Source: a virus. From it: 30,586 bases of DNA. The stretch spans positions 1-30,586 of IMG/VR virus record IMGVR_UViG_3300044627_005999. One strand, written 5' to 3'. Shown here in pieces: positions 29,573-30,586 of this stretch. The notes under the pieces were generated by a model, which was not told where the DNA came from, did no database searches, and saw only the letters and a program-made list of their open reading frames with translations. The position numbers and the translations under genes were made by a program. How positions within the stretch are numbered: position 1 is the first letter of the stretch; each line of letters opens with the position of its first letter.

Positions 29573-30586
29573 TCAGGATGCTTTCATAAATTCAATAACT
29601 TCAAATGGGAAGATTTTCCCTCTTCTCATTTTAGTCGGGAATTCGCGCACATCTCGCGCGCCACGGAAGTGTCGCACATCATAGACATACTCACCCATAG
29701 CCGTTGGGTCAGGAGTTAAAGACAGACCGAACTCCGGCCAGCGTGACCACACAGCAGAACCGAACGGTCGTAAATCTCTAGTGGAAGAAGATGTCCCCAA
29801 TGGGGCGTGGTGCTCAAGCCACAATGAGCAGTTGTAGTAATCGCGCAACATGTCAAAGTATTTGGCAACTTCAACAGTGATTGATTCCGATGTTCTGCCA
29901 CCCGGATCAACAAAAGATTTGTAGATCGGACCGAGCAAAATTAGATCGGGTTTAATGGTCTCAACTGCTTCTTCAATAATTGATCTATCCGACGGACGCA
30001 TCAAATCAACACCTGACGGCTTAATGAGGATATGACACTCAGGTTCACCATCCAAATATCCAAGACGGCGTGCTGCGCCCATGATGTTCGCCGAAGTTCG
30101 CCTAATGATTCGCTCAGGGTTTTCAAGGTCAATGGTTAATGTTCGTATAGGTTTCATGCGAGACATAGTGAATGGGTTGATGCCGAATGAACTACAGATC
30201 GCCACCTGTCTTGCGAGCATTGTTTTTCCGACACCTTCAGCGGCTACAACAATTACTCGCTCTCCACGCTCAAGAACATTAGGGATAATCCAGTCATAAT
30301 CTTCGTTCTCGGTCTCCAACAAAAACTGCGACCAATTGACCAGTCTGCCCCTGTCAATTTCATCTTCTCGTCCAAATGCACCGATAAGCATTGATGCTTT
30401 TGTTAAGCGAACATTCTCCGAAATATCCTCACGGATCAACAGAGAATTCAACCTTTCGGCAAGCGCAACTAGCGGTGTCGTCGCTTCAATGATCGCTTCA
30501 GTTTGCTGTTCCTCTTCTTCATGTTGGACTATGTCGTCCAAAGGTTCAGAGTCTTTCATTTCAACTAGATCATCAATTGTCCCACC
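29573..30586 (-). CDS. RecA/RepA-like AAA ATPase (5' end may lie outside window)
   Basis: The frame stays open to the window edge beyond the ATG at 30559, and no ribosome-binding site precedes that ATG, so the true start is probably outside; from 30559 it would be 328 residues. Walker A is VVAAEGVGKTMLARQ, with Ala in place of the first Gly. LTIDLENPE follows, and DLILLGPIYKSF is Walker B with the sensor region. LWLEHHAP near residue 245 resembles the sensor of RepA-type helicases. The family is known from plasmid RepA/KaiC-like ATPases and phage replication genes. The first 60 residues are acidic and helical. It likely works in DNA replication or recombination, cotranscribed with the terminase-like gene. 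Confidence 0.82.
   Translation of the reverse strand, partial: GGTIDDLVEMKDSEPLDDIVQHEEEEQQTEAIIEATTPLVALAERLNSLLIREDISENVRLTKASMLIGAFGREDEIDRGRLVNWSQFLLETENEDYDWIIPNVLERGERVIVVAAEGVGKTMLARQVAICSSFGINPFTMSRMKPIRTLTIDLENPERIIRRTSANIMGAARRLGYLDGEPECHILIKPSGVDLMRPSDRSIIEEAVETIKPDLILLGPIYKSFVDPGGRTSESITVEVAKYFDMLRDYYNCSLWLEHHAPLGTSSSTRDLRPFGSAVWSRWPEFGLSLTPDPTAMGEYVYDVRHFRGARDVREFPTKMRRGKIFPFEVIEFMKAS

Noticed and set aside
1-30586. tRNA genes, IS elements, integrase or attachment site
   Set aside because: No cloverleaf-like sequence, transposase or integrase motif was noticed in the gaps; a dedicated scan was not possible.

Overview
The window is part of a tailed double-stranded DNA phage genome. 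The anchor is an HK97-type major capsid protein at 15297-16613. Around it are tightly packed, translationally coupled genes, a small-terminase-like protein, a RecA/RepA-like ATPase, an adenosylcobalamin-dependent ribonucleotide reductase, an orphan DNA methyltransferase and many short phage hypotheticals. Several features point to an actinobacterial host: a class II RNR of the kind carried by mycobacteriophages, short Cys-rich proteins of actinophage type, and -10 boxes lying 5-8 nt before start codons, which suggests leaderless mRNAs. Base composition is moderate, which would fit an aquatic actinobacterium better than a soil one. The host assignment is inference. No rRNA, tRNA, CRISPR array or IS element was seen.

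Layout. (1) 1-15144, + strand: a run of very large modular proteins (571, 916, 1029, 1163 and 735 aa, plus the end of another), most preceded by a small coupled gene. Three of the large proteins share a nearly identical module of about 60 residues near the N-terminus and a fourth carries a degenerate copy. Long Arg/Pro/Ala-rich linkers follow, and then different C-terminal enzyme-like domains: PI3/4-kinase/HipA-like kinase domains (three times), a possible GNAT-like domain, and an Arr-type ADP-ribosyltransferase domain inside the 735-aa protein. They lie directly upstream of the capsid gene, so they may be virion-associated or injected effectors. (2) 15145-18215, + strand: a candidate promoter, the capsid gene and a strong terminator, then two Cys-cluster proteins flanking a thermonuclease homologue. 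(3) 18220-21502, - strand: an operon of a dual-specificity phosphatase, a histone-deacetylase-fold amidohydrolase, two small proteins, a FkbM-like methyltransferase, a 2-oxoglutarate oxygenase and a 52-aa coiled coil. (4) 21672-24930, + strand: small genes and the class II RNR, with a likely leaderless start at 22010. (5) 24932-30586, mixed strands: a large palindrome/terminator, a possible decoration protein, a zinc-ribbon DNA methyltransferase, a lysine-rich histone-H1-like protein, a PhyH-type oxygenase, a small membrane protein, a small-terminase-like protein and a RecA/RepA-like ATPase that runs off the window.

How it may work together (inference): the large proteins could be carried in the capsid and delivered with the DNA to phosphorylate and ADP-ribosylate host targets, as T4 Alt and the T7 kinase are known to do by other means. 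The minus-strand operon adds enzymes able to remove or add small groups (phosphate, acyl, methyl, hydroxyl). The RNR, methyltransferase and ATPase serve DNA synthesis and DNA protection. All functional calls rest on motifs read by eye; no database search was possible.
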